Part shown: positions 1 through 5,137 of the stretch, piece after piece | Position numbering within the stretch: position 1 is the first letter of the stretch | Layout: every line of letters starts with the position of its first letter | NCBI GenBank assembly: GCA_900548115.1 | Contig: URJL01000073.1 | Coordinates: forward strand, 1 to 5,246 | Length of the DNA: 5,246 nucleotides | DNA from: an uncultured Eubacteriales bacterium | GTDB taxonomy: Bacteria > Bacillota > Clostridia > Oscillospirales > CAG-382 | Reading direction: 5' to 3' | Notes under the pieces: model-generated | The model's input: only the letters and a program-made list of their open reading frames with translations | The model's database searches: none | Told to the model about the DNA's origin: nothing | Translations under genes and position numbers: made by a program

Positions 1-5
1 ACTGT

Positions 6-58
6 AGGGGCGACCATCGGTCGCCCGCCGAGTTTGTGCCGACATAACGTCGAGCGCA
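6..58 (+). repeat. Intergenic repeat B, copy 1 (GC-rich dyad)
   Basis: This 53-bp segment recurs at 4051-4103 with a single mismatch (position 50 T versus 4095 C). It opens with a perfect 8-bp dyad, GGGCGACC-ATC-GGTCGCCC at 8-26, and ends in GACATAACGTCGAGCGCA. That last motif also occurs in degenerate form near 1923 and 3753. No coding role is visible. It is the first module of the mosaic upstream of murA, and its right edge abuts the GCGCA repeat flanking hairpin C. Confidence 0.9.
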
Positions 59-119
59 CAAGAGCCTTCCCCTCGATACAATGTGACCTTCGGTCAAGTG
101 GGGAAGGCTTCATTGCGCA
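54..119 (-). repeat. Hairpin repeat C, copy 1, flanked by GCGCA
   Basis: The 56-bp insert (59-114) is flanked by direct copies of GCGCA at 54-58 and 115-119. Its outer stem is a perfect 9-bp pair, GCCTTCCCC (64-72) with GGGGAAGGC (100-108). Inside it is a second hairpin, TGACC-TTC-GGTCA (84-96). A related, longer copy lies inverted at 3625-3709. The same surrounding repeat at 4051-4130 lacks this insert and has only one GCGCA (4099-4103), so the pair resembles a filled and an empty site. From memory, hairpins of this GCCTTCCCC type are common between genes in Oscillospiraceae genomes. The flanks could be a target-site duplication or part of the module itself. Confidence 0.8.
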
Positions 120-157
120 TCAAAATCTTACGTCAATATAACAATAACAAAGGTAAG

Positions 158-298
158 GCGAAATCGAATTTCGACCACCGAAATTCGTATTTCGCGGGAA
201 CGCCCGCCGCAGGCGCGAAATTCGTATTTCGCGGCAACGCCCGCCGCAGGCGCGACCATCGGAATGCAAGCTTCGCGGCAACGCCCGCCGCAGGCGCG
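158..298 (-). repeat. Array of GC-core palindromic units upstream of murA
   Basis: A palindrome (158-195, arms GCGAAATCGAATTTCG and CGAAATTCGTATTTCGC with one bulged T) leads into three copies of a 25-bp GC core at 193-217, 230-254 and 274-298, spaced 37 and 44 bp apart. Each core contains CGCC-GCA-GGCG, which can fold on itself. Between the cores lie alternative arms: an AAATTCGTATTTC type, and GACCATCGG followed by an AATGCAAGCTTCGC type. Both arm types recur in inverse orientation at 5138-5246; 179-215 matches 5140-5176 with one mismatch, and 254-278 matches 5195-5219 exactly. The array is oriented opposite to murA and ends about 50 bp before its promoter. Confidence 0.88.
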
Positions 299-347
299 GA
301 AATTTTGTTAAAAAATGTGAAAACCTCTTCCATTTTTGTACGCTTTG

Positions 348-356
348 TGTTATACT
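348..356 (+). promoter_or_regulatory. Probable murA promoter (extended -10)
   Basis: TGTTATACT is an extended -10 element (TG, one base, then TATACT at 351-356). The hexamer 17 bp upstream, TTCCAT at 328-333, is a poor -35, which fits an extended -10 promoter. Transcription would begin near 363 and give a leader of about 120 nt. That leader could fold a small hairpin at once: TGCGTG (366-371) with CACGCA (383-388). No recognisable riboswitch is seen in it. Confidence 0.5.
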
Positions 357-468
357 GTATTTGTGTGCGTGTCCCTATTTTTCACGCATAACATTTTTTC
401 GGTTCGGAGTGTCCTTTATTACATTCCCATTCTTTCCGCCGTGCGAGCGGTGTGAAAAGATTATTGTC

Positions 469-473
469 AGGAG
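469..473 (+). promoter_or_regulatory. murA ribosome binding site
   Basis: AGGAG ends 8 nt before the ATG at 482. It fixes the start there rather than at the in-frame GTG at 452, which has no Shine-Dalgarno sequence and would add ten residues not expected in the family. Confidence 0.85.
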
Positions 474-481
474 AAATTCGA

Positions 482-1783
482 ATGAAAAAGGAAAAGTTGG
501 TTATTAACGGCGGACGGCCGTTACGCGGAGAGATCGAGGTCAGCGGTATGAAAAATGCCGCCGTTGCCATTATCTTCGGTACGATCTTGACCGAGGACAA
601 ATGTGTGATCGAAAATCTTCCGGATATAAGCGATGTTTCCGACTCTCTTGCCATTCTCGGCAGCATCGGCGCCAAAATCAAACGAATCAACAAGACTACT
701 TATGAGATAGATACCCGCAAGATTCGCCCCGGAAGCTCGCCTTATGAGCTGGTTCGCAAAATGCGCGCTTCGTATTATATTTTGGGTGCGGAATTGGGAC
801 GTTTCCGCAAGGCGCATGCCGCTTATCCCGGAGGCTGTGATTTCGGCGTTCGCCCGATCGATCAGCATATGAAGGGCTTTGAGGCGCTGGGCGCCGTTAT
901 CGATGTGGAAAGCGCTTATATCGACGCCGACGCGACCGAAAACGGGCTTCGCGGCGCGAATATTTATATGGACTGTGTTTCGGTCGGCGCGACCATCAAT
1001 ATAATGCTTGCCGCCTGCCGTGCCGAGGGCACAACGGTGATCGACAACGCCGCGCGTGAGCCGCACGTCGTCGATCTCGCCAATTTCTTAAACGCTTCGG
1101 GCGCGTGCATTACCGGCGCGGGCACCGATGTTATCAAGATCAAAGGCGTAAGCGAGCTTCACGGCGTCAATTATGCTATTATCCCCGATATGATCGAAGC
1201 GGGAACGTTTATGGTTGCCGCCGCCGCCACCAACGGCGATTGCCTTATTACCAATATCATCCCCAAGCACGTCGAGTCGATCTCGGCAAAGCTGATCGAA
1301 ATGGGGGTAAACGTTGAAGAATTCGACGATTCGATCCGCATTTCCCGTAAGGGCGAGCTGAATAAAATTTCGGTCAAGACGCTTCCGTACCCCGGTTTCC
1401 CGACCGATATGAACCCGCAGATCTGCGTTCTGATGTGCCTTGCCAAGGGCGTCAGCATGCTGTCCGAGGGCGTTTGGGACAATCGGTTCCGCTATGTCGA
1501 GGAGCTTCGCCTGATGGGAGCGGATATCAAGGTCGACGGCAAGCTTGCCGTGATCGAGGGCGGAATCGAGTTTTCCGCTGCGCCCGTAAAAGCGGTCGAT
1601 CTGCGTGCCGGCGCCGCCATGATCATTGCCGGTCTTTGTGCGTCGGGCAGAACCGAGATCGAGAATATTCATCATATCCAGCGCGGATATGAAAACATAG
1701 TGGAAAAGCTGCGCAAAGTCGGCGCGGATATCCGTCTTGTGACAGTTATCGACGACACCGACATTCTTCCCACCCGCGCCTAA
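482..1783 (+). CDS. murA: UDP-N-acetylglucosamine 1-carboxyvinyltransferase
   Basis: MurA transfers enolpyruvate from phosphoenolpyruvate to UDP-GlcNAc, the first committed step of peptidoglycan synthesis, in the cytoplasm; it is the target of fosfomycin. The 433-residue product has normal family length and the two-domain inside-out barrel layout. Visible signatures are the N-terminal GGRPLRGEIEVSGMKNAA with the substrate-binding Lys24-Asn25; PGGCDFGVRPIDQH, carrying the catalytic Cys119, so the fosfomycin-sensitive Cys form rather than Asp; YPGFPTDMNPQ with the conserved Asp; and RAGAAMIIAGL followed by IQRGYENI near the C-terminus. The start is set by AGGAG 8 nt upstream. About 14 residues (ending DILPTRA) extend beyond the usual end of the fold. 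The final CGC GCC TAA sits in sequence resembling the intergenic repeat core. Clostridia often carry two MurA paralogues; which one this is cannot be told here. Confidence 0.97.
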   Translation: MKKEKLVINGGRPLRGEIEVSGMKNAAVAIIFGTILTEDKCVIENLPDISDVSDSLAILGSIGAKIKRINKTTYEIDTRKIRPGSSPYELVRKMRASYYILGAELGRFRKAHAAYPGGCDFGVRPIDQHMKGFEALGAVIDVESAYIDADATENGLRGANIYMDCVSVGATINIMLAACRAEGTTVIDNAAREPHVVDLANFLNASGACITGAGTDVIKIKGVSELHGVNYAIIPDMIEAGTFMVAAAATNGDCLITNIIPKHVESISAKLIEMGVNVEEFDDSIRISRKGELNKISVKTLPYPGFPTDMNPQICVLMCLAKGVSMLSEGVWDNRFRYVEELRLMGADIKVDGKLAVIEGGIEFSAAPVKAVDLRAGAAMIIAGLCASGRTEIENIHHIQRGYENIVEKLRKVGADIRLVTVIDDTDILPTRA

Positions 1784-1797
1784 CCCCTGCGGGGGGG

Positions 1798-1842
1798 CAG
1801 TTGCCGTGAAATTGAATTCCGCCGGTCGGAATTCGATTTCAC
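1798..1842 (+). repeat. 37-bp palindrome with CAGTTGCC lead, downstream of murA
   Basis: CAGTTGCC is followed by a palindrome (1806-1842) with arms GTGAAATTGAATTCC and GGAATTCGATTTCAC, forming 15 bp with one G-T wobble around a 7-nt loop. It matches 3548-3592, which follows the glycosidase gene. It begins 22 bp after the murA stop and could cap the transcript, but no T-tract follows, so it is called a repeat rather than a terminator. Confidence 0.85.
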
Positions 1843-1870
1843 ATGATTCATGTTATGACGGCACGTTACC

Positions 1871-1907
1871 GTGAAAAGGGATTCCGATGATCGGGATCCC
1901 TTTTTAC
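1871..1907 (+). terminator. Probable intrinsic terminator of murA, derived from the palindrome family
   Basis: Arms GTGAAAAGGGATTCCGA (1871-1887) and TCGGGATCCCTTTTTAC (1891-1907) pair over 17 bp with two G-T wobbles and a 3-nt loop. The arm ends in a T5 run at 1901-1905. The reverse strand also ends in CCCTTTT, so it might work in both directions. It has exactly the 37-bp length, loop position and GTGAAA...TTCCGATG frame of the intergenic palindromes, but with different arm sequence. It therefore looks like a member of that repeat family shaped like a terminator. Confidence 0.6.
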
Positions 1908-1912
1908 ATTAT

Positions 1913-2148
1913 CCGTGTTATGCTGACCTAATGTCGAGCGCGCTCGGATGGCGTGTCATAGTTTTCCTCTCTTGCTATCGCCCGCAAACGGGCGGTGTTT
2001 GCCCTTCGGGCGCTTTCGTTTTCGAAAGAAAAAAGAAACCAAAAAGAAAGAAAATTTAAGGGCTGTGCCCTAAAAGCTCCCCGATTGTACAGAATTGTTA
2101 TGCTCAATCAAGAATGGAGTGCCGGCTGTTACCGCTATTACGGGTCGC
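1913..2148 (+). repeat. Structured intergenic repeat D, copy 1
   Basis: About 236 bp that align block by block with 3747-3998. Shared blocks include TCGAGCG...TCGGATGG near 1934-1951; an identical 18-mer TATCGCCCGCAAACGGGC (1976-1993) and 17-mer TGTTTGCCCTTCGGGCG (1996-2012); a purine-rich GAAAGAAA...AACCAAAAAGAAAG tract (2024-2050); a hairpin around AGGGC-TGT-GCCCT; and a 32-nt block (2083-2114) with one mismatch. Hairpins are CGCCCG-CAAA-CGGGCG (1979-1994), GCCC-TTC-GGGC (2001-2011) and CTTTCG-TTTT-CGAAAG (2013-2028). An open frame crosses it but reads repeat sequence. Function unknown; it could be a structured non-coding RNA or a non-autonomous mobile element. It ends just before the glycosidase promoter. 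Confidence 0.85.
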
Positions 2149-2170
2149 GCCCATGTCGCAGGCGCAGGGG

Positions 2171-2200
2171 TTGACAGAACGTGTGCATGCATGGTACAAT
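2171..2200 (+). promoter_or_regulatory. Promoter of the glycosidase gene
   Basis: TTGACA (2171-2176) is a perfect sigma-A -35. It is followed after 18 bp by TACAAT (2195-2200), preceded by TGG to make an extended -10. Transcription would start near 2207, leaving a leader of about 30 nt. The overlapping TATAAT at 2200-2205 is too far from the -35. No operator dyad is obvious between the promoter and the start. Confidence 0.8.
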
Positions 2201-2225
2201 ATAATGAAACGTAATTTTTTTGCAA

Positions 2226-2231
2226 AAGGGG
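2226..2231 (+). promoter_or_regulatory. Ribosome binding site of the glycosidase gene
   Basis: AAGGGG lies 6 nt before the ATG at 2238, which decides for that start. The alternative TTG at 2220 would place this site inside the coding region. Confidence 0.75.
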
Positions 2232-2237
2232 CAAAAT

Positions 2238-3428
2238 ATGTTTTATACGAAGGAAGAATTTTTAAAACAAAATCGCCGCATAACGGCGGTTGAAAACGAC
2301 CTTTTGGCTCGCACTTACGATACGATCATGGGAAATGTGTATGAAGATCACGGCTATCCGTGGAGTCCCCTGCGCTGTATCACACCCGGAAAGGTATGCT
2401 TTGACGGCATATGGAACTGGGATTCGGGCTTTCATGCCATGGGCGTTTCGCGCTGGGACACCGCGCTTGCCCGCGAATGTCTTTTGGGCTTTATGCGCTT
2501 TCAGTGCGAGAACGGCATGTTTCCCGATGTTATTTGGGAAAACGGCAATGTCGAACGCCGCCTTTCCAAACCGCCCGTCCTTTCGTGGGCTTGTTCCGTA
2601 GTTTATCGGCGGGACAGAAACATCGACTTTTTAAAAGAAGTCTATCCGCGTCTCGTCCGCAGTGAAGAACATTGGGTTCGGGATCGTTCGGACAGAGGAC
2701 TTTTCTTTTATGACGCCGAGGATAAGGACGGAAAGGATTATCTTTTGCATGTGCGGTATGAATCGGGTTGGGACAACTCGGTTCGCTGGGACGACGGAAT
2801 CGTCGAAAAATACCCGGTGGATCTCAATTGCTTTGCCGTTTTGGGGTATCGCGCGCTTTCTTACATCGCGTCGGAGTTGGGACTTTCGGATGAAAGTACA
2901 AAGTGGAACGAAAAGGAGAAAAAAATCGGCGCTCTTATAAACGAGCGCCTGTGGGATGATGAGAAAAAATACTATGCCGACGCTCACCGCGAAACGGGGG
3001 AAATTTCTTCCGTGCTCACGCCCGCTTCGTTTATGCCGCTGTATTGCGGGATTGCATCAAACGAGCGTGCGGCGTGCATGAACGAGCTTGCCGTCTCGCG
3101 CTTCCTTTCGAAAATGCCGACCGTGACCTTTGATAATCCGGCTTATTCGAACGATTATTGGCGCGGTCCGACGTGGCTGAACGTTGCCTATTTTGCCGCG
3201 CGGGGACTGAAAAATTACGGTTTTGATACCGCCGACAAAATTCGCGGATCGGTTCTTTCGATGTGCGATGCGGACAAAAGCGGGATTTTTGAAAATTACG
3301 ACTCCCGCACGGGAAAAGGACTTGGCTGTCCGCATTTCAGCTGGAGCTGTGTTTTTATCAACGAATTTATTCTGAACTTCGGACAGGAAGAAATTTTTTC
3401 CCCGCGCGGAGCTCTTGCCGCGAAATAG
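2238..3428 (+). CDS. GH63/GH37-like (alpha/alpha)6-barrel glycoside hydrolase
   Basis: The 396-residue product resembles the catalytic barrel of clan GH-G enzymes (GH63 mannosylglycerate/glucosylglycerate hydrolases and processing glucosidases, GH37 trehalases). No signal peptide or membrane segment is seen, so it should be cytoplasmic. Signatures in order: GIWNWDSGFHAMG (57-69), typical of the -1 subsite; ESGWDNSVRWD (175-185), whose Asp179 fits the general acid; SNDYWRGPTWLNVAYFA (304-320), the conserved RGPxW stretch; and FENYDSRTGKGLG (351-363), whose Glu352 fits the general base, followed by HFSWS. Family knowledge points to an inverting alpha-glycosidase acting on a small alpha-glucoside or alpha-mannoside; the substrate is not deducible. 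It lacks the N-terminal sandwich domain of large GH63 enzymes. It has its own promoter and no operon partner. Its last codons, GCG AAA TAG, coincide with the first unit of the repeat array that follows. Confidence 0.85.
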   Translation: MFYTKEEFLKQNRRITAVENDLLARTYDTIMGNVYEDHGYPWSPLRCITPGKVCFDGIWNWDSGFHAMGVSRWDTALARECLLGFMRFQCENGMFPDVIWENGNVERRLSKPPVLSWACSVVYRRDRNIDFLKEVYPRLVRSEEHWVRDRSDRGLFFYDAEDKDGKDYLLHVRYESGWDNSVRWDDGIVEKYPVDLNCFAVLGYRALSYIASELGLSDESTKWNEKEKKIGALINERLWDDEKKYYADAHRETGEISSVLTPASFMPLYCGIASNERAACMNELAVSRFLSKMPTVTFDNPAYSNDYWRGPTWLNVAYFAARGLKNYGFDTADKIRGSVLSMCDADKSGIFENYDSRTGKGLGCPHFSWSCVFINEFILNFGQEEIFSPRGALAAK

Positions 3429-3592
3429 GATTCTGACGGTCGCGCCCAGCGGCGCAGCAGTTGCCGTGAAATTGAATTCCGATGGTCGCGCCTAGCGGCG
3501 GGCGTTCCCGTGAAATCGAATTCCGATGGTCGCGCCTAGCGGCGCAGCAGTTGCCGTGAAATTGAATTCCGGTGGTCGAAATTCAATTTCAC
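3420..3592 (+). repeat. Tandem palindromic array overlapping the glycosidase 3' end
   Basis: Three tandem units (3420-3465, 46 bp; 3466-3509, 44 bp; 3510-3555, 46 bp) are closed by a 37-bp palindrome (3556-3592) whose 13-bp arms are GTGAAATTGAATT and AATTCAATTTCAC. Each unit has a GTGAAAT-type half arm, CCGATGGTCGCGCCTAGCGG, and then either CGCAGCAGTTGCC or CGGGCGTTCCC. 3430-3465 matches 3520-3555 with three mismatches. The first unit starts inside the coding region and contains its TAG stop. There are no unique spacers, so this is not a CRISPR. It resembles REP/BIME-type extragenic palindromes in organisation, not in sequence. Confidence 0.9.
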
Positions 3593-3623
3593 ACTGCCCA
3601 TTTTATGTTGACATAAAATTTCG
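3556..3623. repeat. 68-bp inverted repeat, left copy (partner 4105-4172)
   Basis: The reverse complement of this segment matches 4105-4172 over 68 bp with five mismatches and no gaps. It joins the 37-bp palindrome to an AT-rich part with its own dyad TTTTATGT-TG-ACATAAAA (3601-3618). Weaker similarity continues outward through the GC cores to about 3531 and 4194. The two copies therefore bracket the whole intergenic block containing hairpin C, repeat D and dyad B. Confidence 0.9.
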
Positions 3624-3624
3624 A

Positions 3625-3709
3625 TGCGCAATAAAGCCTTCCGCACTTGACCAAAGGTCACAGTGCAGTGAGGGGAAAGGGGACCGCGTCAGCGGTGGAT
3701 GAGGTGCGC
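3625..3709 (+). repeat. Hairpin repeat C, copy 2, flanked by TGCGC
   Basis: The 75-bp insert (3630-3704) lies between direct TGCGC copies at 3625-3629 and 3705-3709. It begins AATAAAGCCTTCCGCACT, carries the inner hairpin TGACC-AAA-GGTCA (3648-3660), then AGGGGAAAGG, and adds a second stem ACCGC-GTCA-GCGGT and GGATGAGG that copy 1 lacks. Copy 1 (54-119) is inverted relative to it. The flank GCGCATCGAAAT on one side is shared with the other locus; the other flank differs. Confidence 0.8.
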
Positions 3710-3746
3710 CCATGCCGAAAGTATGGGCGTATGCGCAACAGCAATG

Positions 3747-3998
3747 TCCGTTGACATAATACCGAGCGTATTCGGATGGGGAGTGACGACATTTTTACCG
3801 TCCCCCCTTTGTTATCGCCCGCAAACGGGCAATGTTTGCCCTTCGGGCGGAGTTTCTTTTTCTTTCGTTTCCGAAAGAAAAAGAAACCAAAAAGAAAGGG
3901 AATTTAAGGGCTTGCGCCCTTAAAAATCCCCTGATTGTACAGAATTGTTACGCTCAATCAAGAACGACATGTTTGTCTTCACCGCAATTACGGGTCGC
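3747..3998 (+). repeat. Structured intergenic repeat D, copy 2
   Basis: About 252 bp collinear with 1913-2148. Shared landmarks are CGAGCG...TCGGATGG near 3763-3779, the identical 18-mer at 3813-3830 and 17-mer at 3833-3849, the purine-rich tract (3873-3898), a 9-bp hairpin TTTAAGGGC-TTGC-GCCCTTAAA (3903-3924), the 32-nt block at 3933-3964, and ATTACGGGTCGC near 3987-3998. The hairpin at 3852-3887 is longer here than in copy 1. It lies between convergent genes, so it is not a leader of either. Open frames through it encode only repeat-derived peptide. Confidence 0.85.
3852..3887. repeat. 16-bp perfect hairpin, polypyrimidine/polypurine, inside D
   Basis: The arm GTTTCTTTTTCTTTCG (3852-3867) pairs perfectly with CGAAAGAAAAAGAAAC (3872-3887) around the loop TTTC. 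Copy 1 of D keeps only the inner six pairs (2013-2018 with 2023-2028). The right arm is conserved between copies and the left arm is not, so the extended stem was gained here or lost there. Confidence 0.85.
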
Positions 3999-4050
3999 CC
4001 TTCGTCACCCTTCGGGCGGGGAAAATTGTACGAAACGGGAAGAAAAAATT

Positions 4051-4103
4051 AGGGGCGACCATCGGTCGCCCGCCGAGTTTGTGCCGACATAACGCCGAGC
4101 GCA
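4051..4103 (+). repeat. Intergenic repeat B, copy 2
   Basis: This is the second copy of the 53-bp repeat at 6-58 (one mismatch), with the dyad GGGCGACC-ATC-GGTCGCCC at 4053-4071. It runs directly into CGAAATCTTATGTCAACATAA through a single GCGCA (4099-4103), with no hairpin C between. It is therefore the unoccupied counterpart of the arrangement at 54-141. Confidence 0.9.
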
Positions 4104-4104
4104 A

Positions 4105-4194
4105 CGAAATCTTATGTCAACATAAAATGGGCAGTGTGAAATCGAATTCCGACCATCGGAATTCGATTTCACGGGAATGCTCGCCGCAGGCGCG
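4105..4194 (-). repeat. Palindrome plus GC core at the 3' end of the isomerase gene (right inverted repeat)
   Basis: 4105-4172 is the right partner of 3556-3623. It contains a perfect 17-bp stem with a 3-nt loop (4136-4152 with 4156-4172; arm GTGAAATCGAATTCCGA), the most perfect palindrome in the window. The GC core follows at 4170-4194 and ends 3 bp from the stop codon of the minus-strand gene. In that gene's sense the hairpin starts 26 nt after the stop and might stabilise or end the transcript, but no T-tract adjoins it. Confidence 0.88.
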
Positions 4195-4197
4195 GTG

Positions 4198-4995
4198 TCA
4201 GGCGCGGAGAAGGTCGTAGGCGGCAAGGGCGGAATTTTCAAATTCGAGGATCGATTTTCCGCTCACACCCGCTTCGATGGAAATATTCTCGTTTTGATAA
4301 CCCGCACGGCGCAGAACCTCGAAAAATCCGCGGTAATTCTCGCCGTCATACGGGGCGGGAAAACGGCGGTGATTGTTGAAGCTTGCGACATGTACATGTT
4401 CAATGTATTTGCCGTATTCGACGAAGCTCTCGATGTCCTCGCCGTTATAGCGCACATGATAAAAATCGATGAGCGTCCGAACCGACGGAAGGTTCACGGC
4501 GCGAACGACGCGTATGGAATCGGCAACGGTATTGACGATATTGCATTCGGAATAATTCAGCGGCTCGATCGCCAGCACTTTTCCGTACTGTTCGGTGATC
4601 GGTGCAATGACCTCGGCGATCAATTGCTCAAATTCTTCGTAAGCGCGGTCGACATCTGCGTCGGGCGCGATGGTGCGCGCACCTCCGCTTCCCAGAACGC
4701 AGACCTTGGTTTTCAAAGGGGCAATGCGGCTGTAGGCTTCGTGCAGATAATTTTCCACCCGTGCGCGGTCGACATCTTTTCCGATCAGGCGGATATCTCC
4801 GGGGAACATACAGTTTGTGCTGATGCACGGCATATCCAATTCATTCAAAAGATCGGCAAACTCCTTCACCTGTTCATCGGAATAATGATCATGCAATGCT
4901 GTCAGCCCCGATTCGACAAAATTATATCCGATCTTTGCCATACAGCGGATCCGATCTTGGTTGTCGGGGAAAATACTTGCGATACCGAATTTCAT
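4198..4995 (-). CDS. Sugar phosphate isomerase/epimerase family TIM-barrel protein
   Basis: The 265-residue product belongs to the xylose isomerase-like / AP endonuclease 2 TIM-barrel superfamily, whose metal-dependent members isomerise or epimerise sugars, keto-sugars or inositol derivatives. Candidate metal ligands appear in the expected order: Glu144 in LAIEPLN, Asp177 and His180 in LIDFYH, His202 in EHVHVA, and Glu241 in ISIEAG. An LGSGGAR strand-loop (101-107) is also typical. Length fits the family, and no signal peptide is present. The start ATG (4995-4993) is preceded by AGGGAG (5008-5003) at 7 nt spacing. It is convergent with the glycosidase and has its own promoter. The exact substrate (tagatose/psicose-type sugar, hydroxypyruvate or inosose) cannot be assigned. 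The gene ends CGC GCC TGA, and the 9-mer CCGCGCCTG at that end is repeated 12 bp further on as the start of the GC core. Confidence 0.88.
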   Translation of the reverse strand: MKFGIASIFPDNQDRIRCMAKIGYNFVESGLTALHDHYSDEQVKEFADLLNELDMPCISTNCMFPGDIRLIGKDVDRARVENYLHEAYSRIAPLKTKVCVLGSGGARTIAPDADVDRAYEEFEQLIAEVIAPITEQYGKVLAIEPLNYSECNIVNTVADSIRVVRAVNLPSVRTLIDFYHVRYNGEDIESFVEYGKYIEHVHVASFNNHRRFPAPYDGENYRGFFEVLRRAGYQNENISIEAGVSGKSILEFENSALAAYDLLRA

Positions 4996-5082
4996 ATTTT
5001 TTCTCCCTTCGGATTGGAATTAAAAATTTCTTCCTATTCGTATATAGCGTATAAACGCACGGCAAAGGCACCGTACGCTCCT

Positions 5083-5111
5083 ATTATGCCCCCGATTCTT
5101 CCCTTTGTCAA
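5083..5111 (-). promoter_or_regulatory. Promoter of the isomerase-like gene
   Basis: On the minus strand TTGACA (5111-5106) is separated by exactly 17 bp from CATAAT (5088-5083), a good sigma-A promoter. Transcription would start near 5076, giving a leader of about 80 nt. The repeat array at 5138-5246 stops about 25 bp upstream of the -35. Confidence 0.7.
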
Positions 5112-5137
5112 GTTGCATTTTCCGATTTTTCCCCCGC

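Noticed and set aside
83..391. 102-residue open frame on the plus strand upstream of murA
   Set aside because: It starts at a GTG inside hairpin C, translates the repeat array (DHRN...FA.TPAAGA-type peptide repeated) and runs over the murA promoter; no ribosome binding site.
452..481. Upstream GTG start for murA
   Set aside because: No Shine-Dalgarno sequence, while AGGAG sits ideally before the ATG at 482, where the family N-terminus begins.
1088..1675. 195-residue minus-strand frame inside murA
   Set aside because: Antisense shadow of a well-conserved gene with a GC-biased third position; no family resemblance or start signals.
1871..2059. 62-residue open frame containing CYRPQTGGVCPSG
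   Set aside because: It starts in the terminator hairpin and reads repeat D. The similar peptide at 3699-3923 comes from the second D copy; indels between the copies are not consistently multiples of three and the C-termini diverge.
3420..3592. Possible CRISPR array
   Set aside because: Period is 44-46 bp but the units are contiguous with no unique spacers, and the repeat itself is a mosaic of palindrome and GC core.
3751..3756. TTGACA as a promoter for repeat D
   Set aside because: No -10-like hexamer 16-18 bp downstream, and the motif is absent at the equivalent place in copy 1.
3699..3923. 74-residue open frame containing CYRPQTGNVCPSG
   Set aside because: It starts at the edge of hairpin C and translates repeat D; no ribosome binding site and no recognisable family.
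3935..4241. Overlapping open frames on both strands (3935-4219 plus, 4005-4241 minus)
   Set aside because: Both read through dyad B and the palindrome into the 3' end of the real minus-strand gene; repeat translation only.
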